This document shows, piece by piece, positions 1 to 15,039 of a stretch of 64,000 bases of DNA. Positions within the stretch are counted from its first letter, which is position 1, and each line of letters begins with the position of its first letter. The DNA comes from Colius striatus. Taxonomy: Eukaryota; Chordata; Aves; Coliiformes; Coliidae. The notes under the pieces were generated by a model that searched no databases, was not told the origin of the DNA, and worked only from the letters and a program-made list of their open reading frames with translations. Made by a program: the position numbers and the translations under genes. Where the stretch lies: positions 21,739,548-21,803,547 of the forward strand of contig NC_084772.1 in NCBI RefSeq assembly GCF_028858725.1, given 5' to 3'.

Positions 1-1499
1 CCCTGGCCACATGAGCTCGGACACATGCCCTGGAGAAGTTTCTTAAAGAGGCCCATTGTCTGCTAAATAAAGTTTGCTTCTTTCTGCTTTCCCACCCTCT
101 GCTCATGGGCAGTGCTCCCTCCAGCTCCTCAGCCCTGCTGTGCAGGGAAGGGTGGAACTGCTGTGCAGCAGGGATCAGCCTGGGCATGGCTCCCAGGCCA
201 CCTGCAGGACAGTTCCCATGGAGCCGGGGCTCTTGTGCTCTGTCCCTCCTCAGCGGGTCTGGCTACGTTTGAGGAGATTCCTACAGCTTTAGTCTTTTGC
301 TTTTCTCTTATGGGTGGCTTCACTGCTGGCACAGCTACTTCAACCCCCCAACCACATCTGTGATGACCACAGTCTCAGTGTAGCTGGAGCCCAGAGCTGC
401 CTGGCTGCTCTGGTTTCAGCCTGCAAAACATTTTTGGGAATAGGGGGTGGATCCTGCTCAGTGAGTGGGTTTTTTTCAGCTCTTGGTAGTGGGTTACAAC
501 AGCCTTGCTGGTGGGGCTCTAAGTGCAGGAAGAGCACTTTCTCCCATCACCCTGACCCTAGATTCTTCAGCTCCTCCCAAAAGGAGGACTGCAAAGGAAC
601 TTGGGGGCAAGCAGGGAAGGGATAAAACATCAGCCAAGTGGCACTTGGCAAAAGCAACCCAGGGAGAGCATGCAGAGGCTTCTCAGGTGTAGTTCCACTT
701 CTGAAGCCTGACCAGCAAAATATTTAATGTGTCCCATCAGTACCCAGAGGAAGCAAAAGCCTGCTCAAATGCTCAGGGGGGTGAGGGACAGAGATGTGAT
801 TATGCCCATTGCCTGCATCTTGAGTGCAGTTCTGGGCCCTCGCCTTTAAAAGGCGGTGGAGGAGCTGGGAGAGAGGCAGAGGAGGACAGTAGAGATGATC
901 AAAGGCCTGCCATGGCCTCAGCACTGGAAAAGCTGGGTCTGCTGGCAGGGAGCTGCCTGAGGGGAGCTGCGATCCAGGGCTCAGATCCTGCCTGGGATCC
1001 TGCTGTCCCTTGCTGTGCAGGGCTGGAGCTGGCAGCTGGATGACAGGGAGCGCTGGCTTTGTGTGTCTCAGGGCTGGGGTGCTGGAGGGTGCCAGGGTCT
1101 GCCAGGGAGGAGAGGCACAAGCAGAGACAGCAGTAACAGGAATGAGATGTTTGACAGGGAACCCCTGAAGACTGGTGGCTTTGAAGCACATTGGGAGCCA
1201 GCACGTGGGCCCAGCTCCATGCTCTCAGAGCTTTCCCAGGCATCTACTTTTTCAGACAGGGCAATACAAACCTCTGCTCTGACCTGATGGGTTGCTCTGG
1301 GGCCCTTCACATCCCCAGTCCCAGCCTTTGGTGTGAGGGTCTGGGCATCATCTCTCTGATGAGCTGGGACGGGATTTCTTAACCCTCGGCCCCAGGGCTG
1401 TGACTGGCTCCTTGCCCTGGTGTGCAGGGTCGCAGTTTGCCTCGTAGGTGAAGGCAGTGGTTTGTGCCCTTGTGTAATAAGGCTCGTGCTCTCCTGTAG
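1..1499. other. Intronic sequence upstream of first visible TCF25 exon
   Basis: I see no TCF25 exon or other recognisable gene here. All frames carry only short open stretches typical of GC-rich bird introns. TCF25 starts beyond the left edge of the window, so this is most simply its intron sequence. A small unrecognised exon or RNA cannot be excluded. Confidence 0.55.
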
Positions 1500-4400
1500 C
1501 TGCTGCTGCAGATGAACCCCTACCACGTGGACTCCCTGCTGCAGCTCAGCGATGTGTGCCGGATGCAGGAGGACCAGGAGATGGCCCGTGATCTCGTAGG
1601 TAAGGGCTGAGGTGAGGACTGCGTGGCTTCGCTGTGAGTTTGTAATCAAACTCAAGCTTTTGGGTCATCTTTGGGTGAAAGCAGCAAACCAGAAGGGTTG
1701 GTTTGGCTCCGTGTCTGGAGCTCTGAGGCCATGGGTGCTCAGCTTTATGTGATCCCACAGACCAGCAGCTTTTGCTGGAGGCTTTTGGAGCTGGACGTGC
1801 TTGTCTGGGGCCGAGCACATCACCTGCCTGGGTGTCTGCTGCAGTCCTCCAGCTTTGTGCCTCACTGGTCTGGGAACAAGCTTATTTCATGGGTGTCAGG
1901 GCTGCTCCCTGGGCTAAGTTGTGTGTGTGGACTGAGGCCGTGGGCTGAGGCCGTGCTCCCTGTGTGCAGAGCGGGCGCTGTACAGCCTGGAGTGCGCCTT
2001 CCACCCCGTCTTCAGCCTCACCAGCGGGACCTGCCGCCTGGACTACCGCCGGCCAGAGAACAGGTAGGCAGCAGGGCAGGCCTGGCCCAGCCTGCTGGGG
2101 ACACAGACACCCACATTCACTATGTGTGTCACATCCTTTCTGTGGGCAGGGGCTGGGCGGGTGCCCCTCGGCAGGGCAGCAGCGGGGCTCCAGAGCGGGT
2201 GCCACGGTACCAGCGGCTCTGACACTGAGGGGTCTCAGGAGAACATCCTCTTCTCGAGGGATTTGTTACTGGAGCATCAACTGTTCCTCCCTGTCACATC
2301 CTCGTGCAATTCGTACCCCTTAGCCCCAAGTGGCACTTGTTTTTGTCACTGGCTGTTTATGGCTGTGCCTGGTTGCTTTGCTGCCGGCCCGGCCTCCATC
2401 CCCAGCACTTGCACAGCTCCTGGCCCAGCTCTTTATGTAACAACAGTTCTGCAGCTGCGGGAAAGGTGACTTTATTTTGGGAATTTTCCAGTCAGCTGAC
2501 CCAAGTCATCTCTCCCCAGCTGCTGTACCTGGAGCTCGCTCAGGCTCCCAGTGCCCGCTCGCTGCTGGGCTCTGTGTGGTCTGTGGCACCACCTTGGGTG
2601 TTGGGGTCCTGCCCCCATGCTGCTGGGTGGGGTGGGACAGGACAGGACCACACTTTGGGGATTTTCTTGTTTCTCTTGTCCTGAGTTGTTGGCTGCTCTG
2701 CAAAAGCACAGGGCTGCAGGACTGGAGCAGGCCACAGGTTTGCTGTCAGTTCACACTGAGGAAGCTGGAGCTGTCAGCGTGTCCCTGTTGTTGACTGATA
2801 CGAGGTGCTTCTCTCCAAATCTGGCTTCTGAAGCCCATTGCTGTTCCCCACACAGGGCTTTCTTCCTGGCTCTCTTCAAACACCTGATGTTCCTGGAGAA
2901 GAGAGGTTGTCCCCGGACAGCCCTGGAGTTCTGCAAGCTGATTCTGAGGTGAGTGTCCCCGCTGGGAGCTGCACCCCTTGCCCATGGGATGGGGCAGGAT
3001 GTCTTGGGCTTGGAGAATGTACTTTGAACAACACACCCAACCCAGCCTGGGTGGGAGAAAAACCTGAGAGGTGTCCTCCTGCTCCCAGCCCTTACAAGGG
3101 CTTGTTTCCCCTCCTTGTGGGTGCAGTGTTGCAGGTTGGTTTTGGGCACATGCTCACATCTGGGATGCTGCTTTGGTAAGGTGATTGTTGAGATGGAGGC
3201 TTAAACAGATGGGACCAGGGTGGCCCTTCCTCTTGACTACTGAGCTGTGGGTCTGGCTGGTCCACAGAGTCTCTGCAGAGCTGATGTACAACAGTGGTTT
3301 TGGCCTGCTGGGTTTGTGGCCATCATTCCTCCTCCTGAGTGGTGCCAGGGGACCGTCACCTCTCTGTGAGGCCACAGACCAAGCTGGGTGTTGCACTGTC
3401 ATCCTGGCCATGGAGGAACAATGGTGTTCCCCCAGGAACTCTCTGGATGCCAGGGGAAAGTCGTCTTTGGCTTGGAAACGAGGACAGCTGCTTCAGCTTT
3501 TGTGACACTGATTTGTGTTTCCTCCCCTCTCGCCTCCCTGCGAAGCCTCGATCCCGAGAACGACCCTCTCTGCGTGCTGCTGCTGATCGATTTCCTCTCC
3601 CTCCGAGCCAGAGAATACACCTTCCTGACCCGCATGTTCCAGGAGTGGGAGGTGAGTTGGCAGCAGAGATTTGCATCCCATGGGGCTGTACTGCAGAGGG
3701 GGAGGTTTCCACCCACACTGTGGCACATTGAGGGCTCTGCTGTGGCCAGGCTGCCGTCCCAGCAGCGTGGCGACGGGCCCTAAAGGCCGGGGTGGCTCCT
3801 CCTGTGATCCCAGTGTCCTGCAAACAGTTGTACCCACTCAGAATTGCCTACTCAGCCCCTGGGGCACCACGCCAGCAGCTGCAAAGTAACTTCATCCAGC
3901 AAACGAGAGCCCAGCCACATCCAGATGGTTCTGCACAGCATCATTTCCCAGCAAATCTCTCTCCCCAATCCTGCAGAGTCACCGGAACCTGTCCCAGCTG
4001 CCCAATTTCGCCTTCTCAGTGCCACTGGCCTATTTCTTCCTGAGCCAACAGGAGGAGCGCTCAGAGCTGGAGCTGAGCCAGGCCCGGGAGAGAGCTGCCC
4101 GGCTCCTCCAGCTCGCCCTCGTCATGTTCCCAGGCGGTGAGTCTGTCCCCACCGGTACGTCCGTCCCTGCAGGCTTTGTCACTCTCTTCATCTGGGAGAG
4201 CCAAGGCTGGGGCACAGCCAGGCAGACACAGAGGCAGGCGCTTGCCTGGGGGTTGCAAACGGTGCTGGGAGATGTCTGTGGGAGACAGGAGCCGTGGCTC
4301 AGAGGGGCCAGTGAGCTCTGCCCTCGCAGCCCATCCCATGGCAGAGCCAGGAGAGGCCCTGTGACTCTGAGCCCTCCCCATGTGCTGTGGGGCAGGGTGA

Positions 4401-7400
4401 CATCTGCGGTCAAGCAGCAGGAGAGTGTTTCAGCCCAAGTTGCCCAGACCAGAGCTAGTGGGTCCATCTGACTTTGTCCCTGAGGCCCTGTCTCTGTGGG
4501 CACCCACTGCTTGTGCTTTCACCCCATGGGTGCTGCTGTCTGTGCTGGGCCATACACAGCCCCTCTGGCCCCAGGAGGGTGGAACAGGCTGCAGTAACCA
4601 GCTCTTGAACAGTTTGGTTTGGCTGAAACGATCTGTTTTTTGCTGCATGTCATAGAGACTGGAATCAACCCCTTGTTCAGGGTGGAGGGGAAGAAATCAC
4701 ACCTTGTTTCACTGGGGAATAAAAAGTGTGGTTGTTACTCTGGGTAAACCAAACTCCATCCTCCCTGCAGAGATGGAAGCACAGCACAGCCCCCAGCAGC
4801 ATCCTGGCTCCCTCTTGGCAGGGTTTCGGTGCAGGGGCCCCGGGCTGGGGCTGTCTCTGCAGCCCTGGTGAATGACCTGTCTGCCCTTCCCCTGCAGTTC
4901 TCATGCCGTTGCTGGATCACTGCAGCGTGCAGCCCGACGCCAGGGTCGCCTCCCATTCCTTTTTTGGGCTGAATGCTCAGCTCAGGTAAGCCCAGGAGAT
5001 GCTCTCAGTAGAGGCAGGGGATCGATTTTGCCGATAGCAAGGCTTTTGCTGGCTCAGGCAGCTGATGGAGCTCCAAAGCTGCAGAGGAGAACATTTGTTT
5101 TTCCTGAGTAGGCTGTTTGGATGCTTTGGTAATGGATTCCTGTAAAGGGCAGCAGGCAGGGCTGGCAGAGCCACCGCACCTTGCTGTGACGGGTCAGAAG
5201 TTCAGAGGGGAGCGTGGGGGGCAGCAGGGAGAGGGGAGCGTGCGTACGTGCTCTCGGGGCAGACTGTCTCCTGCCAGTCTGGATTGCCCTGACACGTGGT
5301 GCTCCTTGACATGCCAGTGGTTTCCCCCTCAGGTCAAGGCAGCTTTAACTTTCATCTCATGGTTATGCTTATCCCAAAAATAGACGAGGGCAGAAAAACT
5401 GGTGAAGGTAGATGGAAATAGCAAAGCAGGGAGCCTGTGATTCCTCTCTCCACGTTCTCACGCTGAAGCACGATGTGGAGACGAGCCCTGGCTGAGGCTA
5501 CTCTGAGGGCAGGAGAGCGCCCTGAGTAACCAGTGTGTCCCACAGCCAGCCTCCTGCCTTGAACCAGCTGACCTCCCTCTACGTGGCAAGGACCCACTCG
5601 CTGTGGAAGGACCCAGCCGTCATGGCGTGGCTGGAGACCAACGTCCACGAGGTGCTGTGCAGGGTGGATGCCCGGGACCCGCTGGTAGAGGAGTGTGAGC
5701 ACAAGTGAGTGTGGTGGGCAGAGGTGAGCGGCTGCACGGCGGGTGCAGCACTGGGAGGTGGGGGGAGCTGTCCTGGGCTGCCTCAGGGCCACACTGCTGT
5801 CTGGCTGGGGGGGGTCTGTGAGCTGGAGGGGGCTGTGAGGCTGGGGAAGCTGGGGGCTGCAGCGTGGGCCAGGCCAGCAGAGGCTCTGGCCCACTTTGTG
5901 CCAGTGTGGAGCAGGAGCTGTGGGGAGCATGTGCTGCACCGGTGGCCCCGTGCCTGGAGATCACTGGGAGGGCAGCGGTGGCTGCACGGGGCAGGCGAGT
6001 GTGTCAAGTGCTTCCCAGCTCTGAGAAACAGGAGGGAGAGGTGCTGGGTATCACCCTAAACCAAGGTTAGCGTGCTGACCTGGTGAGGGGGTTCTGCCTG
6101 CCGTCCCTGAGCTCTTCTGCTCTCCCCTACTGCCAAGTGACGTTGGCTTTGCCATGGGCCAGCTCAGGCTGATGGTGCACCCTGGGAAGCTGCAGTGGGA
6201 AGCCGGCAGTGCCAGGGCACACTCTGTGCCAGCCTCTGTCCCCTCCCAGTGAGCCCCTGGCCCCTCCCTGCTTTAGGAGGAAGACACAGTACCAGGGTGC
6301 ACCCAGGAACATCTACCGGCACGTCATCCTCTCGGAGATGAAGGAGGCCACGGCAGCGCTGCCTCTGGTGAGAGGCCCCGACAGGGCACGGGCAGTGCCG
6401 CTGCCACCCCCGCTGCGGGCACTGGGCACCTCTGAAACAACAGTTGCCAGTGAGAAGCATCTGCCTGACCTCAGAGTATCCTCCATGTACACACAGCCTC
6501 CGGGGCAGCAGCCAGGGCGTGCGTGGGCAGCCTGGCTGCAGCTGGTGCGCGGCTCTGTGGTGCTCCCTGAGGCGAAGGGCTGTCGGGCTGGTCCGACCCC
6601 CTCCGTGCCTCTGTGGGTGACGCAGCCTTCACCCCTTCTTTCTCCTTCCCTCCCGCAGGAGGTGACCTCACAGCCCGTGATGGGGTTTGACCCCTTACCT
6701 CCCCTGGACTCCATCGTTTCCTACACCAGACCGGAGCGGTACGTCCTCGGCCGGCAGCGCGTTGGCGGTGGCCGCAGCCCGGGGCTGGAAGCTGGCAGCC
6801 TCCTGCCCAGCCGCCCGGCCCGTGGTGCTGCCGCAGGCACAACCGCCCGGCAGGACCGGTCCTGCCGCTTCCCTTGCTGGTCACCCCTGAGAGGTGGCTC
6901 TTGGCAGCCAGTAAGGCCAAGGCCAGTGGGAAAACTTGGGCTGTTTCTTTCCTGAGGTGGCGTGAGGACAAATTGAGTTTAAGCACAGATGGCCGTGGGG
7001 GGTGAGACCCGTCTGTGTCTTGGCACCAGGTTGTCTCAGGGCAAGCCCAGTGGTGCTTCCAATAGCCACCTTGCCCACGGGCTATGGGGATAAGTGCTCC
7101 CCCCATCCCCCTGTTTCAGGGCTGGCTGGGGAGGGGCTCTGCATCTCAGCCTCAGCCAGAGGCAGCGTACCGAGCTGTCCCCTTAGCCGTGGGGCCACTT
7201 GTGTCTTGCAGCACGAGTCACCCCCCCCACGAGAGCAGTTTGTCTCTCTTCTTCCGCTCGCTGCTGCCAAACTTCAACTTGCAGGTAGGTTCAGTGGCTG
7301 CCGTGGGCAGAGCAGGGTGTGTGTGTGTGTGTGTCTGCTGCTGGGGCACAGGGGGTTCAGCCACACGGGGCTCGTGCTGTGCCGAGCATGTGCCGGTGCG

Positions 7401-7646
7401 CAGAGCGGCCCCCTGCCCTGTGGCAAGAGCCGCAGCCGGGCCGGCAGCTGCCTGCCCAGCCCTGCCAGCTCTGCTCTGTCGCAGGGGGACATCAGGCACG
7501 AGGGGGACGAGGAGGCTGGAGCGGTGCAGGACCTGAACCAGGGGGTGAACAGGCTGATGGCGGCCATGCGGGACATGCTGGCCAACATCCAGTTCCAGGA
7601 GCCCCCCCGCGACGACAATCCCGAAGGCGACGGGGACTGGGACTGA
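1500..7646 (+). CDS. TCF25: TCF25 (NULP1), 3' part of gene, 11 exons visible
   Basis: TCF25 is the vertebrate counterpart of yeast Rqc1, part of the ribosome quality control complex. It acts with the Listerin E3 ligase on nascent chains stuck on 60S subunits. Exons: 1500-1599, 1970-2063, 2856-2948, 3546-3651, 3977-4136, 4898-4985, 5546-5704, 6277-6367, 6659-6738, 7212-7284, 7485-7646. All have AG/GT borders and compatible phases, giving 401 codons plus a TGA stop. The protein matches the C-terminal 60 percent of the roughly 676-residue family. Landmarks are [39 protein letters not shown]-like [43 protein letters not shown] and the acidic end GDGDWD. The region is helical-repeat-like, with no membrane segment. 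The 5' exons lie outside the window. The synteny TCF25-MC1R-TUBB3 supports the call. Confidence 0.93.
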
Positions 7647-7704
7647 CCCCGATGTGCACGTCCCCCACCCCCCGCCCCTCTGTCACCGGCCCCCGTGGCA
7701 CTCC

Positions 7705-7710
7705 AATAAA
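7705..7710 (+). terminator. TCF25: TCF25 polyadenylation signal AATAAA
   Basis: A canonical AATAAA lies about 60 bases after the TCF25 stop codon, implying a very short 3' UTR. A GT-rich context follows. Confidence 0.8.
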
Positions 7711-7719
7711 GTCACACAC

Positions 7720-9908
7720 AGCCCCAGCCCCGCTCTCTGCGGCCCTGCAGCGCTCGGCAGGGGGCGAGGGCTGGCTGATGGTGGCAGAGCTAATCTACAG
7801 CAGCTGTCCCTCGGCCCCAAGGCAGCTTAGGCCCCTTCTGGCCCCCTCCAGCACATTTGCCCTCCTGTTCCCTGCCTGCTCTTGTCTTTAATGGCTGGAG
7901 GCTTTTTTTCCTGGGCTTCCCCAGGAGCCTGAAGCCTCCTTCCCTCCTTGATCCCTTCAGCTTCCCGAGGAAGGGCTGGGGGTGTCCTCGGGCAGAGAGC
8001 TGCAGCAGCTCTCCCTGTGATCCTGGAGCTGCCTGGGGAGCGGCTCTTCCTTGTGCCGCAGCCGTTTGATCATGCTGAGAGCAGAAAGCATCCCCCCCTC
8101 TTTGTTTTCTCCCTCCCTCCCTTGTTTCTTCACCTTGCTGAGCCAGGAATGAGGTCAGCAGCACTCAAACCCTTAACTGCCCATAAAGTGGTTTGGGTTG
8201 GGTTTTTTTCCCTCTTTCTGCTGCGTAACGATGTGCTCAGCTCTCAGTGCTGAGCTGGGCTGCCCGGAATCAATCCTTCCCCCTCCTCTGCAGCACCTGC
8301 ATCCCTGGGGCTGGGGCAGCGTGGCCTGAGCGCTGGCTGCTGCCCCAGCCCCTCCGTGCTGGCAGCGTATCCCAGTCCCCCAGCACACGGCTGTGTTGCA
8401 GACTCAGCGTTTTCCTACCTCTCCCTCTCAAAACCTCTGGTGATAAAGCTACAAATTCTTGGCACGTCCCAGCCCGATGCTCTGTAACCAAACAGCAGCC
8501 AGGAGAAAGGGGCCAAAACTCCTTGGGAGGTGGTTGGGGTTGGTGGTGCCGTGGCGATGGCTGGGCACATGGGGCCCTCGCTCTGTGCTGGGGGTGAGGG
8601 AGGGATGGAGGCTGTGCTGGGTGTGAGGGAGGGAAGGTGGCTGTGCTGGGTGTGAGGGAGGGAAGGAGGCTGTGCTGGGGGTGAGGGAGGGAAGGAGGCT
8701 GTGCTGGGGGTGAGGGAGGGAAGAAGGCAGCTCGGGACCGTGTTCCCAGCGCCTCAGCTGAGGCTCTTTCATCAGAGCAGAGCCGCAGGGGGCTGGTGCC
8801 ACGTGGGGGGAGCGGAAGCGGCTCTGGCCGTGACCACAGGATCGGCCCTTTCATACAGCCCTGAATGGCCCTTTGGCAACCCAGTGGCTTTGGCAGCCCG
8901 GCGGCTCCAGACATCAACACCAGCTCAAGGCACATGATGGTCAGATGGGTCCCACGTCCTCCAGCCTCCCCAGGCTGCCTCCAGGGCCTGGCTTTGCCAG
9001 GGCCCGAGCATGGCATTGCGGTTTATCACACCTTTGATGCTCCCGTGTCCATCACTTGCCCCGTGGAAAAGCACCTTCTATGGGACTGGGCCAGGGGGGC
9101 TGGTGATGTAGGGGTTCCTGACACCGCCTACAGAGACTGGGAGGGAGCAGCTTGGCTCCTGCAGTGGGGAGGGTCCTACTGGGGTCACAGGGTGTGCAGA
9201 CACCCCGTGTTCCACCCTGGGCACTCAGGACCCCAGGCTGCATAGACCCCTCAGGACACACGGGCCCTGGGGCATACAGGCCTGCGGGACACAGAGGAAC
9301 CCCCAACACACCCAGTCCCCTCTTAGGCTGCAGGGACCCCCCAGGACACGTGGGACCCCGGGAAACATGGGGACCCAAAGGTGGATGTCCCCCAGACCGC
9401 AGGGGGTCTCAGTGGCACACGGCACCCCCTAAAGCACACAGCCACAGGAGTGTGTGGACCCCCTCCCCCAGGGCACGTGTGTGACCCCAAGTGTTCAGGG
9501 AGGCAACCCCGGCCTCCGCGGCAGCTCCCCTCACTGCCCGGGTGCCACCGTCATGCGGGTGCCCACCCTCTTCGGGGGGAGGAGCCGCGGGAGTCGGCTT
9601 TAAAGTGGGGCAGAGAAAGGGCCCTTTCTTCCCCATCACCCCCAGCCAGCGTGCACACGGCGGCGGGGCCGTGCAGGGCCGGGGAGGAGGGCGGCCACCA
9701 CACCGGGGGTCCCGGCGGGCACGCGGCGTCCCTGGCACGTGCCCAGGAGCTGGGACGCCCCATCCCCGATTCCTCCACGTCCCCTCGGCCTCGCCGCCAG
9801 CTGCTGCGGGAGCGCTGGAGGGGTGGGCTGGGTGCCCGCGCCTGTGGTGCAGAGCCCCGGGAGCTTTACCCCTGGCCGGGGGGGGCCCTGGGGCTGTGGT
9901 GGGGGGCC
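7720..9908. other. TCF25-MC1R intergenic region
   Basis: No gene is recognised. The region holds one clean minisatellite (8583-8727). Around 9215-9480 there is a degenerate GGACAC/GGGACCCC-rich stretch that looks like a decayed tandem repeat. A GC-rich stretch just upstream of MC1R (9490-9900) includes a weak TTTAAA element at about 9600. MC1R 5' UTR exons or promoter elements may lie in the last 400 bases, but I cannot place them. Confidence 0.5.
8583..8727. repeat. Minisatellite, exact 29-bp period, five units
   Basis: The unit begins CTGTGCTGGGTGTGAGGGAG. Unit starts at 8583, 8612, 8641, 8670 and 8699 are each exactly 29 bases apart, with only one or two substitutions per unit. The strand shown is very G-rich. 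It lies between TCF25 and MC1R. Confidence 0.85.
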
Positions 9909-10853
9909 ATGCTGACACTGGCCCCTCTGCGCCTGCTGCGTGAGCCCTGGAACGCCAGCGAGGGCAACCAGAGCAACGCCATGGCCGGCGCCGGCAGCGC
10001 CTGGTGCCAGGGCCTTGACATCCCCAACGAGCTCTTCCTGACGCTGGGGCTGGTGAGCCTGGTGGAGAACCTGCTGGTGGTGGCTGCCATCTTGAAGAAC
10101 AGGAACCTGCACTCGCCCACCTACTACTTCATCTGCTGCCTGGCCGTCTCTGACATGCTGGTGAGCATCAGCAACCTGGCGGAGATGCTGGTCATGCTGC
10201 TGATGGAGCATGGGCTGCTGGTGTTCCGCGCCAGCACCATCCACCACATGGACGCCGCCATCGACGTGCTCATCTGCAGCTCCGTCGTGTCCTCGCTGTC
10301 CTTCCTGGGCATCATCGCCGTGGATCGTTACATTACCATCTTCTACGCCCTGCGCTACCACAGCATCATGACACTGCAGCGGGCTGTGGTGGCCATGGTC
10401 AGCGTCTGGCTGGCCAGCACCATCTCCAGTGTCATGTTCATCACCTGCTACCAAAACAACACCATCATCCTCTTCCTCATCAGCTTCTTCCTCTTCATGC
10501 TGGTCCTCATGCTGGTGCTCTACATCCACATGTTTGCCATGGCCCGCCACCACCTCCACAGCATCTCCAGCCAGCAGAAGCAGCCCAGCATCCACCGCAG
10601 CAGCAGCCTGAAGGGAGCCGTCACGCTCACCATCCTCCTGGGAGTCTTTCTTGTCTGCTGGGGACCCTTCTTCTTCCACCTCATCCTCATCATCACCTGC
10701 CCCACCAACCCCTTCTGCACCTGCTTCTTCAGCTACTTCAACCTCTTCCTCATCCTCATCATCTGTAACTCAGTGATTGACCCCCTCATCTACGCCTTCC
10801 GGAGCCAGGAGCTGCGGCAGACGCTGCGGGAGGTGGTGCTGTGCTCCTGGTAG
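9909..10853 (+). CDS. MC1R: MC1R, melanocortin 1 receptor (single exon)
   Basis: MC1R is the plasma-membrane Gs-coupled receptor for alpha-MSH and ASIP. It sets the eumelanin/pheomelanin balance in melanocytes. The ATG at 9909 gives 314 residues, the same length as chicken MC1R; the upstream open frame is ignored because the family starts here. An extracellular N-terminus carries N-glycosylation sequons (N15-A-S, N20-Q-S). Seven transmembrane helices follow, with the D139-R140-Y141 motif after TM3, the NSVIDPLIY motif in TM7, and the C-terminal CSW. Glu92 in TM2 (NLAE) is the wild-type residue; Lys at this site is the well-known melanism allele. His215 is also wild type. Arg213 differs from the Cys I remember in the chicken reference. 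Nothing is truncated. TUBB3 starts 962 bases after the stop, the same compact spacing as in mammals. Confidence 0.98.
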   Translation: MLTLAPLRLLREPWNASEGNQSNAMAGAGSAWCQGLDIPNELFLTLGLVSLVENLLVVAAILKNRNLHSPTYYFICCLAVSDMLVSISNLAEMLVMLLMEHGLLVFRASTIHHMDAAIDVLICSSVVSSLSFLGIIAVDRYITIFYALRYHSIMTLQRAVVAMVSVWLASTISSVMFITCYQNNTIILFLISFFLFMLVLMLVLYIHMFAMARHHLHSISSQQKQPSIHRSSSLKGAVTLTILLGVFLVCWGPFFFHLILIITCPTNPFCTCFFSYFNLFLILIICNSVIDPLIYAFRSQELRQTLREVVLCSW

Positions 10854-10979
10854 GCAGCGGGATGGTGGGTGACAGCACAGCCGGCCCTGCTGCGGGACAG
10901 ACAGACGGACAGACGGGACGGACGGGACAGGACACGCTGCGGGGCGACCCCCCGCGGGCGCCCCGGTCTCGTGGTCCCC

Positions 10980-10985
10980 AATAAA
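10980..10985 (+). terminator. MC1R: MC1R polyadenylation signal AATAAA
   Basis: An AATAAA lies 127 bases after the MC1R stop, followed by a GT-rich stretch (TGATGCTGTGGCTGG). It lies about 830 bases upstream of the TUBB3 start codon. Read-through across this site would make MC1R-TUBB3 fusions of the kind known in human. Confidence 0.75.
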
Positions 10986-11636
10986 GGCTCTTTGCAGTGA
11001 TGCTGTGGCTGGCACCGCCGGGCAGCCCCGGGGCGGGGGCGGCCCTTCCCAGCCCCACCGTTTCTTCGAAGCTCCATCCCTCCCGGTTGCCGCTGTCGGG
11101 CCGGGCCCGGGGTGGGGGGAACCGGTGGGAACCAGAGGGGCTCGAGAGGGCCCGCCGGGGTGTTGGAGCAGCCCCGGGCGCGGAAGGCGGGTCCCGGGGG
11201 GGAGTCGCCGCCGGGGCCGCCCCTGGACAAAGGGTCCCCTCGCTGCTGCCTTTGTTCTCGGGCCGCGCCCGCCGCCGCCCGCCCCGGCACCGCGGGGACT
11301 TCTGGTGCCCGAGACCCTTCCCAGGCGGCCCCCCCCGCGCCCCGGCCTTCGCTCCCTCCCCCCCCCCATGACGGGACGCGGCTTGGGGTGTCCTTCTCCT
11401 CGCCGCCCGCCGCCCCGGGACGCTCCTGCCGCACCGGGGTAGTCTGTGCCCGCCGCCCGCGCCCCCTCGGCGGGTACCGGGGTTCCCCCGCGCGGCGGGT
11501 CCCCCCGTGCGCAGCCCCCGCCGCGGGTGCGGGAGCGGGGTGCGGGGTCCCGGGCGCGGGGCGCGGGGTCCCGGGGCGGGGCGGCGGCGGCGCCGGTGCC
11601 GCAGGGGCTGTGGCAGCGCTGCTGCGGCCGCTCCCG

Positions 11637-11700
11637 ATTGGCCGCGGAGCGCCGGTGACGTCAGCGCCCGGCCCGGTGCGGCGCGAGGCGCCTATAAAAG
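11637..11700 (+). promoter_or_regulatory. TUBB3: TUBB3 core promoter: CCAAT, CRE and TATA elements
   Basis: Three elements lie in order within 64 bases. They are an inverted CCAAT box (ATTGG, 11637-11641), a full palindromic CRE (TGACGTCA, 11656-11663) and a consensus TATA box (TATAAAAG, 11693-11700). The TATA box is about 115 bases upstream of the ATG, so transcription should start near 11,725-11,730. The block sits inside a strong CpG island (about 11,000-12,200). Confidence 0.75.
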
Positions 11701-11815
11701 AGGCGGCGGCAGCGGGGCCGCCCCCCGCGCTCTCCCGGTGCCGCTCCCGCTCCTGCTCCTGCTCCCGGTCCCGCTCTCCCGTCCCGTCCCGCTCCGCTCC
11801 GGCCCCGGCAGCACC

Positions 11816-14227
<2,412 letters not shown>

Positions 14228-14418
14228 TGCCCCGACGCCGCCCGCAGCTCCCCCCGGCTTCGCGCTGCTGCCCCCCAGCCGGGCTCTCCCCTCAAAGCCC
14301 CTTTGGTGTCTTCTGACCCCGTTCCCCCCTGAGCCGACTCGGCCCCGTGCCCCCCTCCCCAGCTCCCCCCCTTTTCGTTTTTTTACTGGTTCGTGTCTAT
14401 TATTTTTTTTGAATACTT

Positions 14419-14424
14419 AATAAA
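14419..14424 (+). terminator. TUBB3: TUBB3 polyadenylation signal AATAAA
   Basis: An AATAAA lies in a short AT-rich island about 190 bases after the stop codon. It is one of the few AT-rich patches in this part of the window. Confidence 0.85.
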
Positions 14425-14429
14425 TTTAT

Positions 14430-15030
14430 TGCTGTCCAAGTCCTGCCCGTCTGTGGCTCCTGGGGGGGGGGGCGGGTCCTCTGCTGAGGGGCAGCTCGGT
14501 CCCCTCCCAGACAATGCCCATCCGCGTTGTGCCCGCACAGGTCCAGCCCCCGAGGCTCCGGCTGCAGTGTCAGGGAGGGGAGTGGCTGCCCTTTTCTCAG
14601 CCTAGGACAGCGTGAGCCCCGTTTCCCGCCCGCCGCGCCCAGCCGAGGTGGGGGCACAGACCCCAGGGTCCTTCCCCAGCACTGGGTATGTGCTGGGTGT
14701 GGGGAGGTGCAGGGCACTCCCAGCCCAAACAGCCCCCCAGACTCCAGACCGGGTGCTGGGCTGACCCCAGGGTGGGGGGGCCAGGCTGAGCTGGGGCTGC
14801 AACCTCCCCGGGGCAAGGGCAGGGGAAGGGGCTCTAGACATGGAGACAATGGGGATGGGGGCTGTAGGGACAAGGGACTGTGAGGCTGGGGGCTCAGGGC
14901 AGCGGGAGCCGTGCTGCTTGGGGCTATGGGGAGTGGCAGCTGTAGGTCTGGGGGCTTCCGGGAGCGGCAGCTGTGGGTCTGGGGGCTGTGCAGACAAGGG
15001 ATCGTGGATCTGGGGACTCTGGAGCTGGCG
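14430..15030. other. TUBB3-DEF8 intergenic region
   Basis: No gene is recognised. The part at 14840-15010 is a run of loosely repeated CTGTGGGTCTGGGGGCT-like units, a degenerate minisatellite. It passes directly into the DEF8 CpG island. Confidence 0.5.
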
Positions 15031-15039
15031 GCCGTGGGT

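Noticed and set aside
7315-7336. Short (GT)n runs, also near 37376-37412 and 57614-57629
   Set aside because: Ordinary microsatellites too short to be worth separate entries.
9215-9480. Possible short-repeat array resembling spaced repeats
   Set aside because: Units such as GGACAC and GGGACCCC vary too much in length and have no constant spacers. It looks like a decayed minisatellite, not a CRISPR-like array.
9381-9908. Open frame extending upstream of MC1R for about 176 codons
   Set aside because: All MC1R proteins start at the ATG used here. The upstream part is low-complexity GC-rich translation without similarity to any receptor.
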